NCBI GenBank assembly: GCA_021464525.1
Contig: JADRCO010000009.1
Span: 1 to 64,000 of the forward strand
Direction of reading: 5' to 3'
Source of the DNA: Rhizophagus sp. LPA8_4_AMF
Lineage: Eukaryota; Glomeromycota; Glomeromycetes; Glomerales; Glomeraceae
Length of the DNA stretch: 64,000 bases
The number at the start of each line of letters is the position of its first letter. The first letter of the stretch is position 1. Shown here piece after piece: positions 22,027 to 36,019 of this stretch. The translations under genes were made by a program, and so were the position numbers. A model generated the notes under the pieces. The model saw nothing but the letters and a program-made list of their open reading frames with translations, searched no databases and was not told the DNA's origin.

Positions 22027-24419
22027 GATTGATTGATTGATTGATAGATAGATATAGGACTGTAGAAAATAAAGTTTTTATCTATTTATCCGTATTTTTT
22101 TTTAGCTTCTATTTACTAAATTATTTATATTTCTAAGTTCAAATAAAAAAATATATATATTATATATATATATTTATTTATTTATTTATTTTCTACAGAA
22201 CGAAAATTTTTATTCTTCTCGAGATTTACAAAGAAAAAATTTTTTTGGAGAATGAGAATAAAGAAACCCACATTATATATTGGAAAATTAAAATATTTCC
22301 CGATCAAAAAAATATTTAGTCTATTTGTGATGTAATGTTTCATTAAATCAAAAAATCGTCATGATCTACAACAATTTAAAAAATAGGTTAAAGTGATAAT
22401 AATAAAAAAAAAAAATTTTTTTATACATTTATTTTGACACGGGAATATTGATCATAATGATTTCGTAATTAAAAAGGTCAAAGGATCAATTATGATATTA
22501 TGATGAAATTTATGAATTCATAAGCACTGAGTTTAATGAAATAGTATTGTGGGATTGGAAGACCCTGAATCATTCGGTAACTTTTTGTTATCTAAAATTT
22601 ATGTATTTCATTTTGACTTTTTTCGGTTAATAAATAAATCATTTCTTATCAAAACACAGATGGCATAATTTCACCAAGAAAATCTAAAAGTCGTCATAAT
22701 GATGCAAATGTTTTTGTTTCCCCCTTCTTTAAGATCATTTCTAAATTAGAATTTTTTGTGTAATGTGTTATGCCCACGATAAAGATCTTGGGTTTGGTAT
22801 CAGTAATTCACCAACTTTGTCTAATTTTTGTGGCGTTATTTATCAAAACTCCACTAATCTTTCCTAATTGAGTTAAATTATGAAAATGTGGGAATAAAAT
22901 TTTCATCGAATCTCTTCTTACATACAATGAATTAAATCAAAAAAATAAAAAAAAACTCGATTCCCGGAAAATCCTTTCCCAAATTGAAATTTGACGGATT
23001 ACATTTTTTTTTTTTTTCGTGTCGCATTTCAAATTATAAAAAAAAGTAAATATAACAATCATTTCGTGTTAATTTAAGATAAAATTTGGCAAAAAAAAAT
23101 TGTCATATCTTTAATCATATGATTATAATTAACTATTTTAAAAGGTTTCTTGGGCAAGGGATCAAAAATCACTTATAAATCAAATGACTCAAGTCATGTT
23201 GGTTTATTTATTTCACATGTTCTCCCTACTATATATTAAAAAACGTCATTCTGACAAGTAAACAATGATAAAAATGATAAATGAATCATTGGGAATCAGA
23301 AAAAAAAACACTTTTTCATCAAATCAAAATTCTGAATTTTTCTAGCATGTTATTTTATTTCCTGTACAAATAATGGAAATTAGGTAAGGGTAAAAAAATA
23401 TTCACGTGTACAAATTGACTTGACAATTAAGGAATTATGATAAGCCGGAAGTAAGCCGGCTAACCCAATAAGCGAAGTTTTAAAATCACATGTCTATGTA
23501 GTCATTAACTTTTAAAACATTGGAATAATATTATAATCACGGAAGTTTTTATGCAGTAAATCTAACATCATTCTTCGTATGTCTCTGTTACCTTGATTAT
23601 TGATTGTTCTTGGACATGCTAGATACTGCTATAAAAAAATTCCCAAAAATATAAAATTCAATAAAAAGCTTTCCGACACTAATTTTATCGGTTATTAATA
23701 GATTTTATCTCATAAATTAGTATCAATAGAAATTATCTTGATTACTTAAAATGCTTTTAAATAATATTATTAACTTTATTAAGATAAATATTACTATATT
23801 TCGATACATCTACCTTTTAAAGAAAAAAAAACGTTTTTTCAACTTGGAATTTTTGATGGTTAAGTATGGGAATTTTTTTTTCCTATTAACCTAAAGCTGT
23901 ATAAAGTAAGTTCTACATTATATTTTAATGATCAATGATATTACATTGTTCAGGTGGAAAAACTTAAATTTTACACTTAATTAGTTATTTAATTGGTGAC
24001 TAAATATGATAGATAATATCGATATGATTATTTATTTTATAAATGAATGGGAAGATGGGTAGGATTGTTCGAAATGTGGGTAATATCTCTCTAGTATAAT
24101 ATCAGTTCGTAAAAATGGTTTTCATTAAAATTTTTTCACTCCCACATGATCCGCGGCCAAAATATAAGAATATAATGATCTACAATCACGCGACGCGTGC
24201 TACAAATCAATAGCGATTTCGCAATTCGTGCATCACTTGATACTTTTTATTCTTTTTTCTGCTCTTTAAACTTTAAATATTTGTCAAATAAGTAAAAGGT
24301 AATTAACAACTAAGAAAAGAAGGAAATTTATAATATTCTCATTATTAAAAAAGTAATAATAATTTTATTTTAAAACAAAGAATATTTTTTTTTCGTGTAA
24401 TAGTTAGTGTTACTAACGA
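22027..24419. other. 2.4-kb spacer without a gene
   Basis: Very A+T-rich, with (AT)n and (TATT)n runs at 22140-22195. A small direct repeat AAGCCGG occurs at 23443 and 23453. An ATCATATGAT palindrome lies at 23114-23123. I see no coding or RNA gene. Confidence 0.5.
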
Positions 24420-25700
24420 TCTGACTGACTTGAGGCTGAAGTCGAATCACCCGAGTCACCAGATCAAATTAATGGAGTTAGTCTAATTGGTCCCATCAAC
24501 CCCTCAACCTATTATTGGTAAATCAAACATCAAATCTTTCCAGGAGATTGACCCACTTTGCACTATAATATCTTATCATTACTGATCTTTGGAGTTGTAT
24601 ACTCATCTTCGAATATTACTTGCAGCATGACTTGTTACTAAACATCAATCAACCTGTTTCATGATGTCAATGTATCCGAATATGCATACCATGATCAAAT
24701 CATCAATCTACTCTGGGAAGACATCCTTCTTGATGTCAATCATATCATTCAGTTCTGCAATCAAAATCTCACAATTCAATGTCCTTACCATCAAATTAGA
24801 GAAGTCAAAAATATGGACAATAAGTTTCAGAAGAATCTTTCAAAGCACCTTAATTAAAGAAAGGCCATAAGGTGGCTTCACGATGCTATATTAATCATGA
24901 AAGCCATTAATTCTGATGTACAAGTCAGAGTTGTTGAGGTAGTCTGTAAATAGGAATTAAAGGCTTATTATATTTTATAATTTAAGAATTTCTTGTCCTA
25001 TGTTGCTAAAAAAAACTTTATTAAAAGACTGCAATCAAGAACACAGTGTGTATTCAAGTAGTGTTCAAGTCTTTACTTCAGAAAATTATTGCTAACGACA
25101 AAGACAACATTGAAGATCTTTCAAAATTTTAGACAATGTTTTATATAAGTTTGAATTGCTATTAAGAATGAAAGAACAAGCAATTATGAATTCCATAAAG
25201 ATAAATGTTTTTTGTGGTAGGTTCAGTGATCTAGTAGTTTTATGGATCTTTTTGAGTTCGTCGCAGTCCATCATGTTGCATCATTGCAATAGATGGACGT
25301 AATTTAAGTTGTAATAAATAATTATTAATATATTAACGATTTTGAACATTTTAGGATATTAGAAGTTATTCGGAAATCATAATTCTGGGATGATCCTAAA
25401 ATTTCAAAATTTACAGAAAGAACTATTTCCAAAGTACAAATGAACTAAAGATATTGCAATTGTTACAATATAAAAATTGGGACTTAAAACATAACTACAG
25501 ATACTATAGTTTCTAAAGAATTTGATTCTGAACAACTATATCCAGAACTCCAATATCAACTGTTTGCTCAATATTTTACAAGATTCTAATAATTTGGATT
25601 TTGCATATATTGTAAACTGTGATTTAACTATTCTTAATTTGATAACTATCAATAGAGCTCCAGATCAATATGTGTTGTTTTAATTTTTTTTTAGTATTAG
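24420..25700 (+). pseudogene. Decayed coding relic, probably of a repeated gene family
   Basis: The block is richer in G+C than its surroundings and gives coding-like pieces in shifting frames: EIDPLCTIIS, IFGVVYSSSNITCSMTC, HDVNVSEYAYHDQIINLLWEDILLD, VQVRVVEVVC, then near 25540-25680 CLLNILQDSNNLDFAYIVNC. The pieces recall repeated proteins of arbuscular mycorrhizal fungi with no assigned function, but I cannot name the family. Many stops and frame changes make it dead. The link between the two halves is uncertain. Confidence 0.35.
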
Positions 25701-26478
25701 ATATACTTTATTGGTATATAACATACATTGCACACATTCTCCTGTATTCAGAAATGTTATATAGGATGTTTTTACTTGTCAAGTTCTTTATCCAAGACTT
25801 GTAATTTATTGTATTCAAGATAAATTCACAGAACGTGAATGTAAATAAAAATTGGGTGGATGGTAACGGGATATTCCAAATTACATATATCTAAACAGTG
25901 ATGACAATTAGAATAATTTATTTGCCTTTCAATGTTTATTAACAATAGATAATATAATGTAATACAAATATTTCAAATTAAGAAATGAATAAATGAAATA
26001 ATGAAAAGTAAATAAATAAATAAATTGATTTATTATTATTTTTTCCAATTATTCTTTTGAAGAGTTTCTTGGATATAATATAATACTCTCGATATTTTTA
26101 CTTTTACTCAATAATAAAATACAAATCACGATATGGTGGAAATTCACGTGACTAAATTCCTCCTGTCGTTACACCAATGATAACAAATGTTTGTTTATTA
26201 ATATAACTTTATTTATACTGTAACATATAAAAATTATTAATTTCTATTATACACCAGCTTTTATGATTATGTCTAGTAGTGTATTCTATTCAAATAATTT
26301 TTATATACCAATGCCACTATACACTATATGTTGAGGTAATAGTTTTTTTAATTAATTATTATATTGTAGTAATTATCCGATAAATATTACGAATTGATCT
26401 ATCAAAAATAATATTTTTTACATCCTAGCATGACAACCATTAACCCACTTATTTCTTAAATCATCTCTATCATCACTA
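25701..26478. other. Spacer downstream of COG1
   Basis: A+T-rich, no gene or repeat recognised. It probably holds the COG1 3' untranslated region at its right end. Confidence 0.5.
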
Positions 26479-29400
26479 TTAAGAATTTTTTAATTTTCCT
26501 CCACTAGGTTTATGACTAATTGGTAATAAAGTAAATCTAGCAGCTTGTGGTACCACTGGCATTATTATATTATGGTAATCTTGTAATGTAATACTTTTAC
26601 GTCTCCTACATATCATAAAATAAGATTAGTAAATAAATAATAAACATTACAAATATGTGGCTTCAATTAAAATAATTATTACTTACATATCGGTAATTTT
26701 CGGATTTAGTTGAAACAATAAACCCAACATGATAGAACTTCTTGCATAATGTCTTTCAACATTCTTATTCAAATACGGTTCAAATACAGTCAAATCAATA
26801 GGGTCAATCTATATAAAAATAAGACATAAATAAAAATTAATATAATTTAAAAATAATTATATTTATTAGGTATTATTATAATAAATACCTTTTGTTTTAT
26901 AGCTCTTAATGATTGATTAAACATTTCCTCTTTCTTTTGATATGCTTTATTGTCATCATCATCATCTTGGTCCGATGACCAGCACCCTTCAAACACTTTT
27001 CTTAGAAATTTAATGTCAAATAATAATTGTATAGCTCCTTTCTCGGACACTTTTGTAAAACTTTCCTCATCCAATGTAAAAGAATTATACTTTTCGATTA
27101 TTTTCAGAGATAATTCTGTAAAAAGATCCTTGATAATGTCCTAATGAAATTATAAAGATTTATTACCATTAGTGAACTTTTCGGATCATTTAAAAAATCG
27201 GATTATTGGTTATACATATGTAAAGCCGGGAAATTAAATTATTGAGTTTTAAATGTATATACATTAACTTGAAATTATACTAACCTCATGCAAAGTTGGA
27301 CTACCAACTCTGTCTAATTCTTTACATATATCATATAAGCACCTTAAAAGTTCATTTGAGGATTGTGAAGGCAAAGTTATCTTTGCACCTTCATTATCAC
27401 TAGAATTTGCTTTATCTTGCATGGATATTTCTAATGATAATACAATATGTTAAAAATTTTAAAATTTAAAATACATAATTAAACAACTAATAACGAATAA
27501 TGTTTACCTTCCCAAATCAAAGTCTGAATATTTGATTCATTCCAAGGTGAATTATATAACATTTTAAGCACAGCTTCTTGAGCATTATTAGTAATCCATT
27601 GCATCCAAGGTTTATGTGCTGAAAAATAAACTTCCATTAATAATTGTCGTAAATTTACTAACCGTGGATCTATATTAAAGTTCAATATGTGAATTATTAA
27701 TTATATTTTATTGGCAAATTAGCACCTTCTACGGGATGATTTTTTATACCTGGAGCTGAAGACAGACGAGAACTAAAATAATTGGGCTTATCACGTCCTG
27801 TAGTTGTTTGTAAAATTGTAGGAAGTTCCAAGGATTCGTAAGCAATTGTTTGCGAAATTCGGGCAATAAGCAAACGTTTTGCTAAAAAAAAGGACAAAAA
27901 ATAATAAAATTTTTAGTGTGAAACGTACCAGTATAAAAAATTAGAAAAACGTTAAATATCTACCATTATTTTCTAAAATGAATCTATTGTCCTGTGATTT
28001 TTCGAGTATGTCAACTTCTTCTATTAGTCCGTTAAGCTGATTACGATAAGAAATAACTGAATTCATTAATGTTTCTTGGAAAAAACCAGACAAGTCTTCA
28101 GTATCACTAACAAATAAAAGGAATTGCTTAATACTTGTCCACTCTAGTTAAAATATTTAAAGAGACTTAAAATACCTATGAGCATTAAATAATTTTCCAT
28201 TAAACTTTTTGCCGTAAAATAATTCATCTGTACGATTATTAATTAATGCAAAGACAGTTTCCATGTCATCTCGAATATCTCTCAAATTCTTGTCAAATGT
28301 TAATTTTGCATCACCGACAATGGATGTTTGTGCTGATACGAGACGTTCGATCTTTTGTTTAAAACTTGATATCATGTTTTCTTGAACATTTGCACTAGAA
28401 AATATGGAATCATGTGCCCAGATGAATTTTCCCAAATGACGCTCTTTTAATTGATAGATAGTTAAGTAAATAAATACATTATTTATATGAAAAAAATGCG
28501 GAAACCTTACCTTCGTTATTTGGATTAACTAATTTATGTAATCGATTTTTAAGCAATTTTTCGGGTTGCTTGGATAGCTCAGCAAATGAAGATTGAATAA
28601 TACTTTGAAATCTTTCATTAAAACCTTGTCTTAGCAAATCATTCCAAATTGAAAAATAATTATTGAAAACAAGATTACAAGCCTAAAATAGTTTACAATA
28701 ATCAAGGTTAATAATCTAATTTAGTACTGATTAAAACAAAGAATTTACTCACAAAAGACCAAGACCAAGCAGTTCTTTGAATGTTTAATATAAATCCTAA
28801 ACTAGTTCTATGAACCTTGCTTGGATGTTTAATGGTCGCCGATTTTTCCTCCTCCTTTGAACTTTCATCATCCTTTAAAATATTCCATATATTCTTTCTT
28901 AATTCATTTAAATCTCGAGCACATGTAACTTTCGATAGGAGCATTCCAAGTTTCTCTCGAAATAATTGTACAATATAATCGAACCATCCATTCATACGTT
29001 CATGAATGTCATCTTGTGTAAAATTTCCACGGGGCCCTGACATATGAAAAAATGGTGTAAAGGTCTGAATTGATTCTGGCAAATAACGCATCAGGAGATG
29101 AATGTTAGCTGAGGAAGAGTATAACCGTGTAAGTGAAACCTTCGAGTCACATGGTGACAATACTGAGGACGGAGTATGTAAATTATCCTCATTAACAGAA
29201 AATCCTTGTTGAAGCTGGTGAAGGTAAGATTCAAATAATGACAGATCATCTCCTGTTCGAATAAAAACTAATCCTATATGAAAAACACTGCTTCTAATTA
29301 TATGAATCATTTCCTTAAATTGTTCTGTTAAAGATTTCACATCTTTGGAGATTGACTTCTCTAGAAGTTGCGACAATACTGAAGTTCTCCCATCTAAACA

Positions 29401-30542
29401 CAATTGAAATACATCTTTTTTAGTCACATCATCCAACAACATAATCGCACATAAAGTTTCTGCCAAACTCTTATATAAAAAGGAATTAAAATAGTAAGTA
29501 AATTTTATAAAAATAAAAATATATTATATTAGTTTATAATTCACCTGCTCAGATTGTTCTGCTATTTTTAAATAATGTCTAGCTTTTTGAAGAATCTGTG
29601 ACTTAAAATGACTCACAGCATCCCATTGTCTTTGCACAACAGGAAAAGTTACCTACAAATAATTTATTTGATTGGTAATTGAATTAAATTTATAATAATA
29701 TATATATATATAAGATTAAATTAAATAATTACTGAAACGTTGAATGGAGTGTCGTCATGAGCTTGAAGATTCTTATACACCAACTTGGCAATAAGATATA
29801 AACGACTTGCATTCAAATACTTGTGACTTTCCAATGATCTCCAAATCTATTAAAAAGATTTTTTTTTTTAGAATAAAAAATAATACATCATCATTTTAAT
29901 ACTTATTGGAATAATTATATACCTGCTCAGGTACGTCTACTAGTAATTTTATTTGTGCAGCCGAGGAATATAGGTGATGTTTTTTTTCATCTTTATACAT
30001 AAAAAATACTACAGTAAGTTTCTACGGCTAATCAAGCAAAGAAGGATTAAAAGATTTACATTCTACCTTTTGTGCCCTTGTTGTCTTCATTGACTTGAGT
30101 TCGTACGGATCTTTTCAAAGCATGAACATCACAAGAATCTTGCATATGATGCAATTCTTCTTGAATTGACAAAGCACATTTACGCATATTGACTATACTA
30201 TCAGCAGCATCTATTAGATCACGATATCTTTCACTGAAATTGCAATAATTTCATTTATTAATTCTGATTATGTAAAATAATTCGCGATGATGATAAATGT
30301 CACTTACCCGACCATAAGTCGTAATTCTTGCTTCTTTTCCTCGATATCTGATCTATTATATTTAATTACACTTTGCGAAAATAAAATGAAAGAAAATGAT
30401 ATGTAAAACGAATATCAAACCTTGTTCTTTTCTCAAGGGACCGAAGTTCGGGAATACTGTGCTTTATGAAAAGTTCATCCGCGTCTGTTGTAGAACTAAA
30501 GTCAGTATTCAACTCATATTTCGTCGGTGTTTTTATGGACAT
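26479..30542 (-). CDS. COG1: Conserved oligomeric Golgi complex subunit 1
   Basis: Sixteen exons from ATG 30542 to the stop at 26479 give about 947 aa, close to metazoan COG1. The N-terminus is diagnostic: DADELFIKHSIPELRSLEKR, then an IEEKKQELRLMVGERYRDLI helix and ADSIVNMR, as in the Vps51/COG1 family. Later parts keep family traits such as IDLTVFEPYLNKNVERHYAR near the C-terminus. COG1 is a lobe A subunit of the tether that recycles Golgi enzymes by intra-Golgi retrograde transport; it acts peripherally at Golgi membranes. One junction is ambiguous: exon 9 ends at 28234 (donor GTACAG) in my model because the more obvious donor at 28175 loses frame with exon 10 (27964-28143). It shares a 177-bp divergent promoter region with SUV3. 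Confidence 0.9.
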
Positions 30543-30719
30543 TTTAAGGGCGATAATTAGTTATAAATGAACGTTTTTTAGGATAAATATTTATAACATA
30601 TCGATTGACGCAAAATTTATTTCTCGTGTGATACTGCGTTTAACTTATAACCTAATATGGGGACGGTTTGATAATCTTATTTGAGATACCAGATTTTCGG
30701 AAAATTTATTCAAAAAAAA
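30543..30719. promoter_or_regulatory. Divergent promoter between COG1 and SUV3
   Basis: Only 177 bp separate the two ATGs, so both promoters and 5' untranslated regions must lie here. It is A+T-rich (ATAAATATTTATAACATATC) and has no clear TATA box for either side. Confidence 0.5.
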
Positions 30720-33700
30720 ATGCGACCTGTTTTTTATTCTTCTTCATACGTGAATTCATACCAAATAACATCAAAGTTAAAACTACCAAATATAGAGTTT
30801 TTTCATTTTCAAAATAGGATCATAACTCCTTTTTCGACATCAAAAATTTTATCGCGTCATGCCTCTCCAAGTCCACCAAAAAACAATGGCGTAATAAAGA
30901 ACTTATCCAATACTTTATATAAAACACTATCAAGACAAAAAAAGGAAGAGCAGAATACAAAAAGAAGAAGTTATTTATCATTATTCGAAGAAGCATTGGG
31001 CCTTAAAGTAAAATGGAGCGCAGATTTACTATCTGATTTATTACTCCAATTTAAAAGTTCAACTGAAATTAAGAAGAAATCTCTAGAATTAGGTTTATCA
31101 CCTAGTAAATTTAAAAAAGTAATGCAAAAATTTGTTGGTGAAATTTGGGATAATAAACTTACAAGATGTAAAACTGAAACTTTACAATCTGCTTATAATG
31201 TTAATGGAGTAAGTTTTTTTTCAAATTCATCAAAAGAAGTATATATATTCTTGATTTAATCTTATTTATTATTGTTATCTAGAAAGAAGGAGTAAAAAGA
31301 GCATTAACGAGTGCATTTTTGGAGTATATTCCAGAATATATGGAAGAGCAGGATAAAGAAAAATATCATTCACTAAAACAATTAAGTGACTTGAGTTTTC
31401 CTGCAGAATGGCATCCGTCTGCAAGAGCTATGCAACGGTATGCTTCATACAATGATAATAAATTAATCTTTTTCTATAATATTGAAGTCTTATAACAATT
31501 ATGTATCTAATTGATAGTAAAATCATCATGCATGTTGGACCTACAAATTCAGGGAAAACATATAGCGCACTTCAAAAGTTAGAAAAAGCTGAATCAGGCA
31601 TATATTGTGGACCTCTAAGATTACTTGCTCATGAAATTTTTGATAGGATGAATAACAAAAGTATTCCATGTAATCTTGTAACGGGAGAAGAAAGAAGGGA
31701 ATTATTAGGACATCGTGTCCCTTTAACCGCTTCAACTATAGAAATGGCTAATTTAAATACTCCATTAGAAGTTGCAGTAATAGATGAGATTCAAATGATA
31801 TCTGATCAGCAAAGAGGTTGGGCATGGACTCAGGCACTTTTGGGTTTGCAAGCAAAAGAAATTCATTTATGTGGGGAAGCTTCAGCTGTTAAATTAGTGA
31901 AATCAATATGTGCTAGTTTAAACGAAGATGTCGAAGTTAGAGAGTATAATAGACTTTCAAAACTTGTAGTAGCAAATGAAAGTCTTAATGGGGATATAAA
32001 GAAAATTCGGAAAGGAGATTGTGTGGTAACATTTTCTAGAAAGGCGATTTTTGGTCTTAAACATGAAATTGAAACAGCTACGGGCCTTCGATGTGCTGTT
32101 GTTTACGGTGCTTTACCACCAGGTAACATATATACTTATATGTAATTCATTATGTTTTTAAAAAAATATTAATATATATTTGTAACTTTTAAGAGACTAG
32201 AGCAATGCAGGCTAAGTTATTCAATGATCCAAATAGCGGATATGATGTTTTAGTTGCTAGCGATGCGGTCGGAATGGGCTTAAATCTGTGAGGTTTTGTT
32301 ATTTGGGTTCTGGATTTAATTTATATTCACGAATTAGATTTAAATTTAACCTATGGAATTTCAGTAATATCCGGCGAATTGTGTTTGAGACTTTAAGGAA
32401 ATATGATGGAAAGGATATTGGATATGTTCCGATCCCACAAATTAAACAAATTGCTGGACGGGCTGGGCGATATGGGTTTGAAAATTCAGTTGGTGAAGTT
32501 ACTGCGTAAGGAGAATTTTTTTTACTTTTTCCAGTATTAACAATAACAATAAATATTAATACAATATCGATTATTGATAGTTTGGAATTTCAAGATTTGA
32601 GATATGTCCAAAAAGCAATGGCCACACCTTCTATTGAGTTAGAGGTATTTATTTTATTATCCGTTTTAAAACTTTCCGTCATTTTAAGAGAATATTTATG
32701 TTAACTTCTAATTAAATAAGGTTGCAGGATTACAACCTACAATGGAAATGGTTGAACAATTTGCTCATCAATTGCCCGATATTAAACAATTTGAAAAGCT
32801 CTTGGTATGTTTTTGAATTGTTATATCTTAACCTGAAAGATTTCTTAAATTCGTTTATTTTACTTTTCTTATATATAGGAAAAATTTGAAGACTTAGCTC
32901 GTGTCGATGGTCAATTCTTTTTGTGTAATTTTGATACTCAGAAAGTAAATTAAGTAGTAGTTGGTTTTTTATTCTTTTTTTTTAAAATCAAAATAATCAA
33001 AAATAAATTATATTTTAGGCAATTGCTAAATCGATTGAACACGTTGATTTGACTATACCTGAACGTTTTGTTTTCGCAACATCTCCCGCAAATGTATCAG
33101 ATTCAAACCTTGTTTCCATAATTAAAATGGTATTACGAAAATATCAAATATCGACATTTGTTTAATAATTTTTATTAATACTAAATTACTTTTTTTTCTT
33201 ATAAATAGTTTGCGAAAAATTACAGTGAACGAAAACCAATTTCACTTAGTTCAGTGGTGCGTCTTGATGTTAAAGTACCGGAAGATACGTTAAGTCTATC
33301 TCATATTGAATCGAAACATCGTATAATCATGTTATATTTGTGGCTAAGGTACGATTTCATGGTCTTACATACCTATACATGGGGATGATTTGGTTCGGCA
33401 CATTACAACAGCGGTGTGATTTAAATCATAATTTGATGTAGTATATATATTTCACCATTACGCCGAATTATTGAATCTCCATGTATAGGTCTCATTTTTA
33501 ATGAATAAATATTCGATTATTTATTAATTTACTTTATTGAATTATGAAAACAGTTATAGATTATCGGAATCATTTTTAAATATTCAAGAAGCACTTGAAA
33601 TGAAATCAAAATGTGAAGCGATCATTCATCAATCATTACAATCAATGAAATTCTCAAGAAAACGACATCGTATAACGAAATCCGATGTTAAAGATTCAAA

Positions 33701-33836
33701 TAAAGCTTTGAAACAATCTAAAGAACGACGATTAGCTCAAGAGAATAAACCTAAATATTCCGTAAAAATAAAACCATTTGGAGACAATTTAAAAAATAAT
33801 GAAAAGAATGATAAATTACAGAAGACTGCTACTTAA
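30720..33836 (+). CDS. SUV3: Mitochondrial ATP-dependent RNA helicase (Suv3)
   Basis: Eleven exons (first 30720-31208, last 33554-33836) give 743 aa, like yeast Suv3 (737). The start is the first ATG of the frame. The N-terminus ([20 protein letters not shown]) is rich in Ser, Arg and hydroxylated residues with few acids, as expected for mitochondrial import. Helicase motifs: Walker [11 protein letters not shown] (residues 220-229), DEIQ box [15 protein letters not shown], motif [11 protein letters not shown] and motif [12 protein letters not shown]. The C-terminal domain ends in a Lys/Arg-rich tail. Suv3 is the helicase of the mitochondrial RNA-degrading complex, with an RNase II-type partner in yeast. 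Intron 10 is long (205 bp) because it carries a small inverted-repeat element. Confidence 0.95.
33371..33490. mobile_element. Small inverted-repeat (MITE-like) element in SUV3 intron 10
   Basis: 120 bp with ends ACCTATACATGGGGATGATT on the left and, reversed, ACCTATACATGGAGATTCAA on the right; similarity runs about 30 bp inward (to TTCGGC). No clear target duplication is seen. The host intron is two to three times the local norm. Confidence 0.6.
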
Positions 33837-34049
33837 AGTTATTGTTTCACGGTATAAAATGATCTACTGCATTATTTGTACTGTATTAATTTGAATTAAT
33901 TATATTATGCATTTAATTTCAACGTGTTACAAAATAAATTTCAAATAAACCAATAAAATTAATTGAGCAAATCTATATACACCTCTTTTTTTTAACTCAT
34001 TTTTTTTTTATATATATATATATTTTCTTTATAGTTCCTTTTTTTAATA

Positions 34050-35815
34050 ATGTTTGATCCTTTTTTATTAAATATTAAGTTTTTTTCTTTAAAAAACTTT
34101 TTGAAATTTTTGATTTCCTTTTTGATTTTTTATGTATTACAATATTATATTAGATATTTTATAGGAAGAAGACATTCACTTCCCGGACCAATACCTTTAC
34201 CAATTATAGGAAATTTACATCAAATCGGAATAAGATTTAATAAATTTGCTAATGAACAGACCAAAAAATATGGAAATTTCTGGGAATTTTATTTAGGAAA
34301 TCAAAGAAATATTGTTATATCACAACCAAGATTAATACAAGAATTATATAAAGAAAATAATAATTCAATAAATTATTTTACAAAATATAAAGATGTTAAA
34401 TTAGATTTAGATAATATTACTATAAATTATGGTGCTATATTTAATAATGATCATGAAAAATGGAAAATTTATAGAAGAATTTTTGAAAAATCTATTTGTT
34501 CCATAAATTTTTTAAAAGGTTTAACAAGATCTATTCAAATTATTTTTAATGAAGTAGAATTAAATTGGAACAATCAATTACAAGAAATGGGAAAAATTAA
34601 TAACGATATTATTTCATTAGATTTATCAGTTTGGAGTAGACATTTTTTAACAGATATTATTTTATCAACTTCAACAAAAGAACCATCATATTGTTTTATG
34701 AAAACAATTAATAATAATAATAAGGATAATGATAAAAATATTAGTAAATCACAAGAAAAAATGATCAATTCTTTAAATTTATTTAATTCAATTGAAACTT
34801 ATTTTAATTCATTAATTTATTCTAATTCAATTCCTCAATTGATTAGAAATTATTTACCAGGATTTAGAGGTTTATCAGAAAAATTTAGAAGAAATAATAA
34901 GTGGTTATTTTATAATTTATTAGAAATTATTAAACAAAGAAGAAAAGAAATCGATTTAATGAAAGAAAATGAACCTATCGATTCAACGGATCTCTTGGAT
35001 ATTTTGTTAACAATAAATACTCCACGTGATCCAAACGGGTTTGGATTAGGATTTGATGAATTTGATAATGAAAAATCAATGACAGATCATGAAATTCTTG
35101 CAACTATACTAGATATTGATATTGGCGGCAGAGATCCGGTAAAAAGAAGAAAAATAATTATTTTTTTCTTGTTGAAAAATTTAATAATGTAATTAACTTA
35201 CAGTATTATTATTTTTTTTTTTAGACTGCTAGTACATTTTGTTTTGCAGTTTATAATATTTGTAAAAATCCTGGAGTGTTACAGCGTTTACGTGAAGAAA
35301 TCATTGAAGTATTGGGCAACGATTTTTTACGACCAATAACATTCGAAGATTTAAATAAATTCCAATACCTCGAAGCAATAATTAAAGAAACACAAAGAAT
35401 AATCCCGTTAAATCCATTAATAACACGTCAAACACATGTTAAAACAACACTTAATGGACATATAATTGAAAAAGATACTCCAATATGGTTACACCAAGAA
35501 AAACTTCATAAAGATAAAATTTCTTGGTATGAACCAGAAAAATTTATTCCGGATCGATTTTATAATAGTAATAATAATAAAGAAGAAAATGATAAAGAAA
35601 AAAATAGTTTTATACCTTGGTGTGATGGTATAATTAGAAACTGTCCAGGAAAAAAATTGGCTATAGTTATATTAAAATGTTTATTAATATTATTATTTAG
35701 AAAATATAATGTTGAATTAGTTGATAAAATTAGTCCTGCTAAAGTAGTATATTTTGGTACGAATCGTTCTTTCGATTTAAAAGTTAATTTAAAAAAGATA
35801 GAAAGTTTTTATTGA
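34050..35815 (+). CDS. Cytochrome P450 monooxygenase, 559 aa
   Basis: Two exons, 34050-35138 and 35225-35815, join in frame. An N-terminal membrane anchor (about residues 18-36) and proline hinge (LPGPIPLPIIGN) point to an ER microsomal P450. The I-helix reads DIDIGGRDPTAST, placed like the usual (A/G)GxDTT but with Pro after Asp. The K-helix ExxR is KETQR, the PERF-like segment is KFIPDRF, and the haem loop is FIPWCDGIIRNCPGKK with the axial Cys present but two bulky residues where FxxG normally sits. Asn-rich low complexity (NNNNKDNDKN) interrupts the middle. Substrate cannot be told; families near CYP5xxx with similar features are expanded in these fungi. All essential residues are present, so it is probably functional. 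Confidence 0.9.
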
Positions 35816-36019
35816 ATTTTTTTGTTATTTATACAATAGAATTGTTTAATTCTGATAACTGATTAGGAATTACGTATTATTTTGCTAGACTGTTAATAAA
35901 ATAAATCGGTGAAGTTTTTTAAATTTACGTTACACAGTGATTTAAAATCATGTGATTTTTACTTTATAAAGGAAATAGTTGCCGCAATTTCACCGTATTT
36001 ACCGTAGATCTCTGGAACG

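Noticed and set aside
24661-24870. 69-codon plus-strand frame
   Set aside because: Another frame of the same DNA gives better coding-like pieces; the block is a decayed relic rather than a live gene.
34574-34768. Minus-strand frame in the P450 gene
   Set aside because: Antisense to the Asn/Lys-rich insertion of the P450.
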